From assembly GCA_021776245.1 (NCBI GenBank), contig JAJFGF010000047.1:62001-126000 (forward strand): a stretch of 64,000 bases of DNA. Direction: 5' to 3'. Position 1 is the first letter of the stretch, and every line of letters starts with the position of its first letter. Below, in pieces: positions 34,569-43,183 of the stretch. Under the pieces are notes generated by a model. The model was not told the origin of the DNA. It saw only the letters and a list, made by a program, of their open reading frames with translations, and did not search any database. A program made the translations under genes and the position numbers. This DNA is from Hyphococcus sp. (lineage in GTDB: Bacteria; Pseudomonadota; Alphaproteobacteria; Caulobacterales; Parvularculaceae).

Positions 34569-36536
34569 ATGGGCCATTCCAGCAGGCGCCGGACAGCATA
34601 TGCCGCCGCAAAAACACTTTCTGCCGCAGCAATCATTTGCGCCTCGCTGTTTGGCGCCGCCGCCGCTCAGGAAAATCCCGAGCAACTTCTTTGGGGCGAC
34701 ACGCATCTTCACACCAACCGTTCCGTCGATGCGTATTTTCTCGAAAATCGTTCCGCCGATGCTGATACGGCCTACCGCTTTGCCAAGGGCGAGCCGGTTG
34801 TTCATCCCTATCATCGCGCAAAAGTACAGATCGAAACACCGCTTGATTTTCTAGCTGTCACTGATCACGCAGGAATGCTCGGCGTCCCTTACAGCCTGTT
34901 AACGCTGAAAGATAAACGGCTGGCGCAAACGCGCCTCGGCCGGCGCCTGATCCAGCTTGATGAGTCGGGCCGCAGATTTGACGCCTTTGGTTTGTTTTTG
35001 ATGGGCATTAACACTGTCGGCCTCGACGATTCCGAGCGTCCGCCAAAAATCGGCGCCCTCACCGCCCTGCGCTGGCGCATCGCCGATCTTTTCATGCCTG
35101 CCGACAATACAGCGCGCGCCGTACGCTGGCTCTCATCGGACCCGACGCTGTTTGACGATCTTGTCGTCGAGGAGCTGTTTCGGTCCCATTGGGAATTTAA
35201 TGTTGCGGCCGCCGAACGGCACAATGAGCCGGGAAAGTTCACGACGCTGATCGGCTGGGAATATACGCCGACAACGGACGGCGCCAATCTGCACCGCATC
35301 ATTATGACACCGGCAAGCGGCGACACGGCAAAAACCTTCCTGCCTTTTTCCGCCAATGACAGCGCCAATCCCGAAGATTTGTGGGCCTGGCTTTCTGAAA
35401 CAAACGAGGCGACCGGCGCTGATTTTGTTTCGATCCCGCATAATTCAAACATTTCCAAAGGCGAAATGTTTGCGCGCGTCACCACCGCCGGCGAGCCAAT
35501 CGATGAGGGTTATGCGCGCCTGCGGTCAAGATGGGAGCCGGTCGCGGAAGTTACGCAAATCAAAGGCACCTCGGAAACCCACCCTCTGCTGTCGCCCGAC
35601 GATGAGTTTGCCGGATTTGAATTTTTTAACGCGCTGATTGACGTCCGCGGAGATACGCCGCCGCCGCCCACGGTAACTGAAGGTGATTATGTGCGCGCGG
35701 CGTTAAAGACCGGACTGGAATTCGCAGAGCAGCTGGGCGTCAATCCCTACAAACTCGGCATGATCGGATCGACCGACAGTCATTCGGGATTGGCGACGGC
35801 GGAAGAAAACAATTTCATGGGCAAAATGGCCCTCGACTCAATTCCTGAGAACAAAGAGGAAGGATTGGGCGGTCTTCCCGGTTGGGAAATGTCGGCGTCA
35901 GGACTTGCCGCCGTCTGGGCCCGGGAAAACACCCGCGACGAAATCGTCGCCGCTTTTAAGCGCCGCGAAGTTTACGGCACGACGGGCCCGCGCATGGCTG
36001 TTCGGTTCTTTGGCGGATATTATTTTGCCGGCAGCGATCTCGATGCGCGCAATCTTGCAAGGATCGGATATTCCAAAGGCGTTCCCATGGGCGGCGATCT
36101 TTCCGCCGCACCGCAAGCGCCGTCATTTCTTGTTCATGCGGTGAAAGACCCTTTAGGCGCCAATCTCGACCGCGTGCAGATCGTCAAAGGCTGGCTTGGC
36201 GCTGACGGCAAGGCTCGGGAAAAGGTTTTCGACATTGTCTGGTCCGGCAAGCGCGATCCCGATACAAACGGCAAATTGCCGCCGGTCGGCGACAGCGTTG
36301 ATCACGAGACTGCGCTTTATGAAAACGCCATCGGCGCTCCGGAACTTGCTGCGGTCTGGCGCGATCCGGAGTTCGACGCCGATGCGCGCGCTTTTTATTA
36401 TGTCCGCGTGTTGCAAATTCCGACACCGCGCAATTCGCTTTATGATTCCGTCGCTATGGGCGTTGCGCCGCCAATAGGCTATCCTGAAGTCATTCAGGAG
36501 CGCGCCTACACGTCGCCGATCTGGTATACGCCGTAA
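34569..36536 (+). CDS. DUF3604 exported protein
   Basis: A 655-aa protein with a cleavable signal (about residues 15-34, ending GAAAAQ) and the DUF3604 pattern: LLWGDTHLHTNRSVDAYF at the start, FLAVTDHAGMLGV, TTLIGWEYTPTTDG, FVSIPHNSNISKG and GMIGSTDSHSGLATAEENNF. The paired histidines and aspartates resemble a PHP-like metal hydrolase site, so it is probably a metal-dependent hydrolase of the envelope, substrate unknown. It leads an apparent operon with a PpiC isomerase and a HupE-like protein, a trio that recurs in other proteobacteria. Confidence 0.88.
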   Translation: MGHSSRRRTAYAAAKTLSAAAIICASLFGAAAAQENPEQLLWGDTHLHTNRSVDAYFLENRSADADTAYRFAKGEPVVHPYHRAKVQIETPLDFLAVTDHAGMLGVPYSLLTLKDKRLAQTRLGRRLIQLDESGRRFDAFGLFLMGINTVGLDDSERPPKIGALTALRWRIADLFMPADNTARAVRWLSSDPTLFDDLVVEELFRSHWEFNVAAAERHNEPGKFTTLIGWEYTPTTDGANLHRIIMTPASGDTAKTFLPFSANDSANPEDLWAWLSETNEATGADFVSIPHNSNISKGEMFARVTTAGEPIDEGYARLRSRWEPVAEVTQIKGTSETHPLLSPDDEFAGFEFFNALIDVRGDTPPPPTVTEGDYVRAALKTGLEFAEQLGVNPYKLGMIGSTDSHSGLATAEENNFMGKMALDSIPENKEEGLGGLPGWEMSASGLAAVWARENTRDEIVAAFKRREVYGTTGPRMAVRFFGGYYFAGSDLDARNLARIGYSKGVPMGGDLSAAPQAPSFLVHAVKDPLGANLDRVQIVKGWLGADGKAREKVFDIVWSGKRDPDTNGKLPPVGDSVDHETALYENAIGAPELAAVWRDPEFDADARAFYYVRVLQIPTPRNSLYDSVAMGVAPPIGYPEVIQERAYTSPIWYTP

Positions 36537-36755
36537 CCACGCATCATGGCGGAATTTCAGCTGACCCCATCCGGCAACCACGCAGCAGTCATCGCCGGAC
36601 TTGTTCCGACGATCTCAGGCGGCGGAGGGCCAAAGGCGAATAAATCGGAAAGAATACGATTATTTCCTGAGATACTCGAAATAAATCCGCGTATGACCGC
36701 ATGTTGTTTGGACCTCTCCTTCAACCGCATATTGTGATTTCACGGGCGCCCGGCG

Positions 36756-37652
36756 ATGATGAATTTTCTAAAAGACCCCTTGATGCATTTTCTTGTCGCC
36801 GGGGCCGCGCTTTTCTGGGGCATAAGTATTTTGACGCCGCCGGAAGCGCCCGACCGCATCATTGTCGATCGCGCAGCCCTTCTCTCTTTCATTCAATATC
36901 GGTCCAAAGCGTTTGAGCCAGAAACCGCGGCGGCGATCCTTGACGCCATGAATGAAGGGAACCGCGAGCGGCTGATCAACGACTATATCAGGGAAGAGGC
37001 GCTCTACCGCGAAGCGAGGAAAATGGGTCTTAACGAGGGCGATTATGTCATTCGCCAGCGGATGGTTCAAAAATTTGAGTTCATGACCCAGGCGGCGTCA
37101 ACGCCCGCCGAACCTGACGCAGACGCGCTTGCGGCCTATTACGAAGAAAACAAGCAGGATTATTTCATTCAGCCGGGGGCGACATTTGCCCATGTATTTA
37201 TTTCGGCCAAAGAAAACCCGGCAAATGTTGAGGCGAAAGCTGAAATCCTGCTCAACGCGCTGCGCCAGACCGGCGCAGAATTCGAAGATGCAACGCGCTA
37301 TGGCGATCGCTTTTTGTTCCATACAAATTACGTGGAGCGCACTTACGCCTATATCAAAAGCCATTTTGGCGAGGAAGCGACAGAAGTCATTTTTGCCGAA
37401 ACAACGCCGCTTGGCGTCTGGGCCGGCCCGGTATTTTCAAAACATGGGGCGCATCTGATCTTTGTGACGGCGCGCATGCCGGGACATATTCAACCATTTG
37501 AGGAAGTCAAATCCGTCGTCGCCGCCGATCTAATCGGCGCCGGGCAGCGCGCGACGAATGAAAGGCTCATCGACGCACTGATCGAAGATTACGCACCCGT
37601 GATCGATCTCGATGATATTACGTCTGCGCCGCCCGAGGCCAGAGACGAATGA
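36756..37652 (+). CDS. Membrane-anchored peptidyl-prolyl isomerase (PpiC/parvulin-like)
   Basis: A 298-aa periplasmic foldase: one N-terminal anchor (HFLVAGAALFWGISIL), a helical chaperone region (EREYR-like NDYIREEALYREARKMGLNE) and a C-terminal parvulin domain (YFIQPGATFAHVFISA to GPVFSKHGAHLIFVTARM). Its stop overlaps the HupE-like gene (ATGA at 37649-37652), so the two are coupled; it may help fold or insert that protein or the DUF3604 product. The gap before it (36537-36755) shows no gene. Confidence 0.85.
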   Translation: MMNFLKDPLMHFLVAGAALFWGISILTPPEAPDRIIVDRAALLSFIQYRSKAFEPETAAAILDAMNEGNRERLINDYIREEALYREARKMGLNEGDYVIRQRMVQKFEFMTQAASTPAEPDADALAAYYEENKQDYFIQPGATFAHVFISAKENPANVEAKAEILLNALRQTGAEFEDATRYGDRFLFHTNYVERTYAYIKSHFGEEATEVIFAETTPLGVWAGPVFSKHGAHLIFVTARMPGHIQPFEEVKSVVAADLIGAGQRATNERLIDALIEDYAPVIDLDDITSAPPEARDE

Positions 37653-38653
37653 AGGCGCTCGGCACAATTGCGCTGTTGGTGTTAACCGCCGGGTTTTTTC
37701 TGTCGAGCCCGGCGCGCGCCCATGACAGCCGCCCTCTGTTTATTGAGCTCGGGGAAATCAGCGGCGGCCGGGTCGCGCTTAACTGGAAAACGCCGCGTTC
37801 GGTTGCGGCAAATAACACACCGCAGATCACCCTGACGGCGCCCTGTTCAATCATTCAGGACATGCAGCAACAGAATGGTCTTGAAGGCGCAGCACATTAC
37901 GCCTGCGCCGAAGGATTGTCGGGCGCCTCGCTGTCGATCACTTACCCCTATTATAACCCATCGCTTTCGACCCTTGTCCGGATCAAGTTTGAAAGCGGGG
38001 AGAGCAAATCGGCAATTCTCGATCCCGCACAAAGCATCTGGGAAATCCCTGCGCGGACATCTTTCTCCGGCGTCGCCGCCAGCTATCTGATGATCGGCGT
38101 CCGGCATATTCTCTCCGGGCTCGACCATCTCTTGTTTCTTGCAGGGCTTTTATACATTGCGCGCACGCCGCGCCGCATCATTGTGACAGTAACCGGCTTT
38201 ACCCTCGCCCACTCTCTGACGATATTTCTCACGGCCTTTAATGTCGTTCGCTTTTCCGTGCCTGCGGTCGAAGCGGTGATCGCCCTGTCGATCGTATTTC
38301 TCGCCAGCGAAATTGCCCGCAATAATCGCGCAAGCCTTGCCTGGCGGCGGCCGGTGCTGGTCGCCGGCGGATTTGGCCTGGTGCACGGCGCCGGGTTTGC
38401 TGCAGCGCTCGCCGAAATCGGCTTGCCGCAATCCGAAAAGATCGGCGCGCTTGTTTTCTTCAATCTCGGCGTTGAAGCCGGACAGTTCGCGGTCATCGCG
38501 CTGATCTTTGGCGCCGCTTACGCCGCGTCGCATTTAAAAGCCCTGCAATTGCCCAGCCTTGATGACACAAGATTGCGCAACGTCTATGCCTACGGATTAG
38601 GGATCATCTCCGCTTTATGGTTTTTTCAACGCCTGGCAAGTGCGCTGGCGTGA
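37649..38653 (+). CDS. HupE/UreJ-family membrane protein
   Basis: A 334-aa protein with a signal peptide ending in ARAHD, an extracytoplasmic N-terminal domain of about 130 residues, and a C-terminal membrane part with six or so helices. The conserved GVRHILSGLDHLLFLAGLLY carries the His/Asp metal ligands typical of HupE/UreJ proteins, and GGFGLVHGAGFAAALAEIGL is the second signature. The family is linked to nickel uptake, but this long HupE_2 form in DUF3604 operons has no established substrate. Last gene of the trio. Confidence 0.85.
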   Translation: MKALGTIALLVLTAGFFLSSPARAHDSRPLFIELGEISGGRVALNWKTPRSVAANNTPQITLTAPCSIIQDMQQQNGLEGAAHYACAEGLSGASLSITYPYYNPSLSTLVRIKFESGESKSAILDPAQSIWEIPARTSFSGVAASYLMIGVRHILSGLDHLLFLAGLLYIARTPRRIIVTVTGFTLAHSLTIFLTAFNVVRFSVPAVEAVIALSIVFLASEIARNNRASLAWRRPVLVAGGFGLVHGAGFAAALAEIGLPQSEKIGALVFFNLGVEAGQFAVIALIFGAAYAASHLKALQLPSLDDTRLRNVYAYGLGIISALWFFQRLASALA

Positions 38654-39055
38654 CAACGTTACGCTGAGCCGCTCCCAATTCCGCCTCACCGGAGATTAGA
38701 TTTTTCCGGCTTCGTCACGATGGCCGACTGGTTGCGCCGAGGTGATTGGCGAGCGTCGATTCTGGTTGCTCCCCTCACGCTTCTACAACCACATCCGGCC
38801 CGAAACTCACGGCTTCCGCCGCCAAATCTCGTCCGGTGATCAGAGGCGCAGACACAAATGCCGGTTGCGCCCCTCTGAACATCGCATCCGCCGCAGGCGT
38901 CGCCAACGCACGATCTTCCGCTTTTGTGCAATGCAAGATGATGGCGGTGCCGATGGCGAAGGCGCCAGAATCATCCGCATGTGGCGTTTTTGGCATTTTG
39001 GCTTTGTGTGATCTCTGATAGGTTTCGCGCCTTTTTGAAAATTGGGAGTTGATTG
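38654..39055. other. 400-base region without a convincing gene
   Basis: The longest protein-like frame is on the minus strand (38996-38775, 73 codons; contains ALATPAADAMFRGAQPAFVS and ends FGPDVVVEA). Its composition is coding-like, but it has no clear ribosome site and matches nothing I recognise; it may be the tail of a lost gene. Confidence 0.3.
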
Positions 39056-39316
39056 ATGACGAAGTGTTTTATGCTAGCCCCGGCAGCATTGCTGTTATTT
39101 TCCACAAGCGCTCTTGCAGGAGATGATTGGGATCTCGAAACAGCGTGCCACGCCTATGTTGCCGAAACGCCGGAATCCACGCTGGATTGCGGATGCCTTG
39201 TCGATAAGACGGGCGACGACGAAGATCTGTTGGCAAGCTACAAAGCTGCAGACACAGAAGATGCTGAGCTGACTGAAGAAGCCGGCGCCGTTTTTGGCGA
39301 ATGTTCAGCCGCCTAG
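39056..39316 (+). CDS. Small exported cysteine-containing protein
   Basis: An 86-residue protein with GGGAG before ATG 39056. A clear signal peptide (MTKCFMLAPAALLLFSTSALA) precedes a mature part of about 64 residues, acidic, with four cysteines (TACHAYV, LDCGCLVD, FGECSAA) that could form two disulfides. It resembles small periplasmic proteins of unknown role. Stands alone on the plus strand. Confidence 0.7.
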   Translation: MTKCFMLAPAALLLFSTSALAGDDWDLETACHAYVAETPESTLDCGCLVDKTGDDEDLLASYKAADTEDAELTEEAGAVFGECSAA

Positions 39317-39529
39317 CCGTAAACGCTCTTTAATTTAGCATCCATGAAGATGATGCGCCGACGCCGGACTGTCCAATTGTTTTGCGTATCCGGCGGCGGC
39401 GTATCACCGCTTCAATGTCCCGCCTTTCGTCCGTTTGGCGGATGCAACGATATCGGCAACTTTTCTCTTGGACCTTATCACAAGCAATTCGGTTTCCACT
39501 CTGAAGGGAAACGCACAGATTGTTGGTCT

Positions 39530-40902
39530 CTAACTTGGCACGGCGTCCAATTCGTCGTCATCGACATGTTTTCCTACATCGCCTTCCTGGACGTCTTCCG
39601 AAACGGCGGCTTCCCGCTCTAACTCTAACTGAATCGCTGCCGTCGAGACGTCGGCGGGTTCGGTTTTGCCGCTAAGTTTCGGCGCGGGCGCCGTCCATGC
39701 TCGTAAATGCTGCCCTACATGTTCATAAAAGTCAGGAACGGCTTCTTCTAATCGTTCAATAAATGTTTTCGGGCCAGAAAACTTGCCGCTCAGTTCGCGC
39801 ACGAACAACACGTCAAATGACGTAAGCGCCATCTTCCGGTCGCACCCCTTTGTGAGGGCGGACTTTTCTTCACGGATCTCTGCAAGCGTGGCCTGAGTGG
39901 CTGGCGCCTTTCCCGGCCAAATTGCGCGAATACGAACCTCGTCGGATTGCGTTTTGCCAAGCTGGCGCAGAAGCCAGGTAATTCTTGCTTCGGATGATTT
40001 TTTGTCGCCTGGGGCCGCAAGCCGCATCGAAATGAAAATTGACCTCGTACGCAAATCCGCCTCAATTGTTATCGTGTTCGCCGTATCCGGAATATCCAGA
40101 TTGCACTTCAGTCTTTTTTTCGAGGCAAGAAACTCACAATCATGAGTCAATCTCTCTTTGGGGTCGGTCCGTTGATTGCGGGAAGCCTTACGTCTACAGG
40201 TGTGTGCAGCAATCGGCTCATAATAAGACACAAATCGCGCACTTCCTGATGCCAACCTTCGATTACTTCTTTTACTTCAGAAGAATTTTTCTTGATGGGC
40301 GCGTCACCGCGCGCAGATTTCACCAAATTGGACCAAACGGACGGCATTCGTTCGAACCCGCGTACACCGGTGCTGGGATGAGAAAGAAACCGCACGAGTT
40401 CCTCAAGAACATTTATTTGATCATCATCGGTCACAGACTTGGCGGAAAGAAGCAACATTGCTTGCGTCATCACGAACATCCATGACCAGTGGAACAATGC
40501 AACTTTTCGTATAACGGTTTTAGGCGGAGATAATGGGTGATGATTGGACTGAGCAGTGAACTGATTTGATAGTGTAATCACCGCATCAATGCCATTTGCG
40601 CGCGCCAATTGGAGATATGACTCTATTTGCGGCAGATCGAGCTCCGCATTTCCAACCTTGGCCTCAACAAGAGCCGTCCACTGACGTTTACCGGTCGTAA
40701 GGACGATTAGCCCGTCCGGACGAACATTGGATTCCGAATTGGCAAAGACCACTTCGGTATAAACATCCACCTTGGTGCGTATTCCCTTGCGCTGACCAAT
40801 AGATGCAAACAGCGCTGCACCAAATTCTTCCACGAACGCGACAGACGACAATACGACAGAAAGTGTCCGGCCCTCCTTTTTTTCAGGCGTGGAATTTGCC
40901 AT
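39530..40902 (-). pseudogene. Frameshifted PD-(D/E)XK nuclease-like (stress response) protein
   Basis: Two minus-strand frames form one protein of about 457 aa: residues 1-249 from ATG 40902, and the C-terminal half in the -1 frame down to 39530. The N-terminal half has Asp63 (RPDGLIVL), Glu80/Lys82 (ALVEAKVG) and Gln92, the PD-(D/E)XK order, and continues LFHWSWMFVMTQAMLLL and WHQEVRDLCLIMSRLL. The C-terminal half begins PKERLTHDCEFLASKKRLKC. From memory, intact relatives annotated as stress response proteins run through this point as one chain. The frame change falls at CCCAAAG (40162-40156), so it is either an indel (mutation or assembly error) or programmed -1 frameshifting. Confidence 0.7.
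40156..40162 (-). promoter_or_regulatory. CCCAAAG slippery heptamer at the frame junction
   Basis: On the minus strand the zero-frame codons ACC CCA AAG read C CCA AAG, the X XXY YYZ form used in -1 ribosomal frameshifting. A slip gives CCC AAA and enters the frame of the C-terminal half; the zero frame stops six bases later at 40149-40147. Without slipping only the N-terminal half is made. Confidence 0.4.
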
Positions 40903-41138
40903 ATTACTGTCAGATTTGCCACCTATTCAATGCGAGCAAGTACTATATTGAACCTGTTTCGTATTGGCTTATGTCCTTTTACCCCGGCCGACGCGCATTT
41001 TTATTTGATCGCCGCTCCTCGCCCCTCCCCAACCTAATCCCGCCCAAGCGGCATAATGTACTCTGCAAGCTGGTCTAAATCTTCGCGGTGAACCGATGGG
41101 TTTTTGTGGCAGTCCACTCTTTTATTTTCAAATCATTT

Positions 41139-41158
41139 ATGTAAATGTACGTTTACAT
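41139..41158. promoter_or_regulatory. Imperfect palindrome, probable TetR-type operator
   Basis: ATGTAAATGTACGTTTACAT: 18 of 20 positions are symmetric (ATGTAAA/TTTACAT arms around GTAC). It lies 22-41 bases before the ATG of the DUF4199-like gene, and a TetR gene is the next locus. Size and symmetry fit TetR-family operators. Confidence 0.5.
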
Positions 41159-41179
41159 TTTTGCATGGAAGGAAGGCTC

Positions 41180-41656
41180 ATGGGCACAGCGCTGAAACAT
41201 GGCGCCTATCTGGGCGGCTTTCTCGCCGCCTATGGATTGGCCTTCAGGCTATTAAACCTCGGTCACACCTCGCCCCTTGCATGGGTTTTTTACCTCGCCC
41301 TGCCGATCGCCGCCTTTTTGTCGCTCACCCGGCAGGCTAAACGGCAGCCACAGACCTTTTTGCAAGCGGTCATGCGCGGCAGCGTGACGGTGCTCGCCGG
41401 ATCGGCGATTTACGCGATCTATGTCTATGGTTTTAACGCCTTTATTGACGATACTCTTATCACGACCGTACGCGTTGAGCAGCTTGCTGAAATTGACGCG
41501 AGCGATCCGAAGGCGGAAAAGCGAACCGCCCGGGTTAACGCGCTGACGACGCCGCCGGGATTTGCCGCCGCAATTTTTCTGCAGCTTTTGGCGACCGGCG
41601 TTACGCTTGTCTTTTTTATTGCGCCATTTACGCGCGGGCGAAAAGCGAGGGCTTAA
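41180..41656 (+). CDS. DUF4199-like membrane protein
   Basis: A 158-aa protein with four predicted membrane segments (GAYLGGFLAAYGLAFRLLNL, LAWVFYLALPIAAFLSL, VTVLAGSAIYAIYVYGF, FAAAIFLQLLATGVTLVFFI) and a short polar loop between helices three and four, the DUF4199 layout. GGAAGG at 41168-41173 supports ATG 41180 over the ATG at 41165. The probable operator just upstream and the TetR gene overlapping its 3' end by four bases suggest repression by that regulator. Confidence 0.75.
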   Translation: MGTALKHGAYLGGFLAAYGLAFRLLNLGHTSPLAWVFYLALPIAAFLSLTRQAKRQPQTFLQAVMRGSVTVLAGSAIYAIYVYGFNAFIDDTLITTVRVEQLAEIDASDPKAEKRTARVNALTTPPGFAAAIFLQLLATGVTLVFFIAPFTRGRKARA

Positions 41657-42312
41657 TCCGCACGTCGCTTCAGCCAGCTGACCAGCATCAGCGCAAGGTC
41701 TTTGATAAACTGCCGATCCGATCCGCCAAGCGCTGCTGCGGGAAGATTTTCAGGATAAAGCGCTTTTTCAGCAACCGAAGAAATCAGAACATGTCCCATC
41801 ATCTTGACCTGCGCCGGCTTAACGCCGCCGATCTCGTCACGGTAATGGGCGAGGATGCCGTCAAGCGGCGCAAATTCCCGGTTTTCCGATCCGCCCACGC
41901 TGGCCATGCGCTGCTCCGGATGCAGCCGTCCGAAAATATGAACCGTGCGGAAAATATGATCGTTCTGTTTAAACGTCTTAAAGGTTTCACGGACGACCAT
42001 CTCGATCGCTTCATCCAGCGAGCCGGTTCTTTCCAGAACCGCAGCGGCGCTGAGCCGGCCGATCCATGCGCCGAGGATCAGACGATAACGGTCAAATATA
42101 TGCGGCAGCAGCGCTTCCTTGTTCTTGAAGCGTCGATAAATCGCACCGGGCGTCAACTTGGCTTCTTCGGCAATCTCCACCATCGTCAACTGATCAAAGC
42201 TTTTGCGCTCAAGCAATGCCTCGACCGCATCGACAATGCGGCGCGCTGTTTCCTGGGATCGTTCCTGTTTTGCCGGCAAAGCGCCGACCGGTTGCAACTG
42301 GTCCATGGGCAT
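41653..42312 (-). CDS. TetR-family transcriptional regulator
   Basis: A 219-aa regulator with the TetR DNA-binding domain at residues about 18-65 (RRIVDAVEALLERKSFDQLT, IAEEAKLTPGAIYRRFKNKE). The C-terminal ligand domain is not diagnostic. It is divergent from the CPBP protease gene across 47 bases and converges with the DUF4199-like gene; palindromes are present in front of both. It probably represses one or both. Confidence 0.9.
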   Translation of the reverse strand: MPMDQLQPVGALPAKQERSQETARRIVDAVEALLERKSFDQLTMVEIAEEAKLTPGAIYRRFKNKEALLPHIFDRYRLILGAWIGRLSAAAVLERTGSLDEAIEMVVRETFKTFKQNDHIFRTVHIFGRLHPEQRMASVGGSENREFAPLDGILAHYRDEIGGVKPAQVKMMGHVLISSVAEKALYPENLPAAALGGSDRQFIKDLALMLVSWLKRRAD

Positions 42313-42334
42313 ATTTGGCCTGATCGCCCGGCTT

Positions 42335-42345
42335 TGACAATGTCA
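42335..42345. promoter_or_regulatory. Short palindrome between tetR and the CPBP gene
   Basis: TGACA-A-TGTCA, 5-bp arms around one base, in the 47-base divergent region. It differs in sequence from the 41139 palindrome, so one regulator need not bind both. Confidence 0.3.
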
Positions 42346-42359
42346 TTGGAGGCGCCGCG

Positions 42360-43145
42360 ATGAATTTTGACCGGCGGCCGATTTTCTGGACCTTGTTTTC
42401 GCTTGCATTTGTTGCAGGGAATTTTTTCCTCTTTCGCGCATTCCTGGCGCCGCATATCAAAGACATGCACGAGCTTGTCATCTTGCTTTCCGAAAAAGGC
42501 ATTATTGCATTTCTGCTGGCCGGCATTTTCACGATAAGCGGCGGTTGGCGCGCGGCAGGTTTTGTCAAACCACGAGGCCGGTTCTGGCTGTTGATGGGCG
42601 GCCCGATCTGGATCGGGATTATCGGCGCCGCCCCCGGCGGCGCGATGTTTGTGTTGAAAGAGCCTCTCCTGGCGTTTGCCTATGGCGCGGTTGCGTTACT
42701 CGTCGCTTTTGGGGAAGAAGGCGTTTTTCGCGGCGTGATGCTGAAAGCGCTGGAGCGCCGGTCGATCTGGGCCGCAGCGCTCATTTCTTCATTTTTATTC
42801 GGCGCCGTCCATCTGTTGGCGCTCAGCCATGCGCCGCCGGAACTTGTCGTCTTTTTCATTGGTCAGGCCGGGGTCGCCATGGCGATCGGCCTGTTGATGG
42901 CCGGCTTGACGTTCCGATATCATTCGATTCTGCCAGCTGTATTTTTTCATTTTCTTTTAGACGCGATGCAATTCTGGAACGCAGGCGGCGTCGGCGCCGC
43001 CGTGAAAAAGACGCTCGAATCCCTGTCGGATTATCAAATCGCCGCCGGCATCGTCATAGGAATGGTTCTGTTCGGCGGCTGGGGCGCTTTCTTGACCGCA
43101 GGCGCGGCAAAAAAAGCCCGCCTCAATCCCACAGGAAACGGATAA
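42360..43145 (+). CDS. CPBP-family intramembrane glutamic protease
   Basis: A 261-aa membrane protein with seven or eight helices and the three CPBP/Abi motifs: EExxxR in FGEEGVFRGVML, FxxxH in FLFGAVHLLAL, and the third histidine in VFFHFLLDAMQFWN. These line the active site of Rce1-like glutamic endopeptidases. ATG 42360 follows GGAGG. Its target is unknown; divergence from TetR suggests regulated expression. Confidence 0.88.
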   Translation: MNFDRRPIFWTLFSLAFVAGNFFLFRAFLAPHIKDMHELVILLSEKGIIAFLLAGIFTISGGWRAAGFVKPRGRFWLLMGGPIWIGIIGAAPGGAMFVLKEPLLAFAYGAVALLVAFGEEGVFRGVMLKALERRSIWAAALISSFLFGAVHLLALSHAPPELVVFFIGQAGVAMAIGLLMAGLTFRYHSILPAVFFHFLLDAMQFWNAGGVGAAVKKTLESLSDYQIAAGIVIGMVLFGGWGAFLTAGAAKKARLNPTGNG

Positions 43146-43183
43146 TAATATCCATCCGCACATTCATCCGCATCGTCGCCCAA

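Noticed and set aside
39344-39622. 92-codon plus-strand frame after the small exported protein
   Set aside because: It overlaps the antisense 3' end of the nuclease-like gene and shows no recognisable features.
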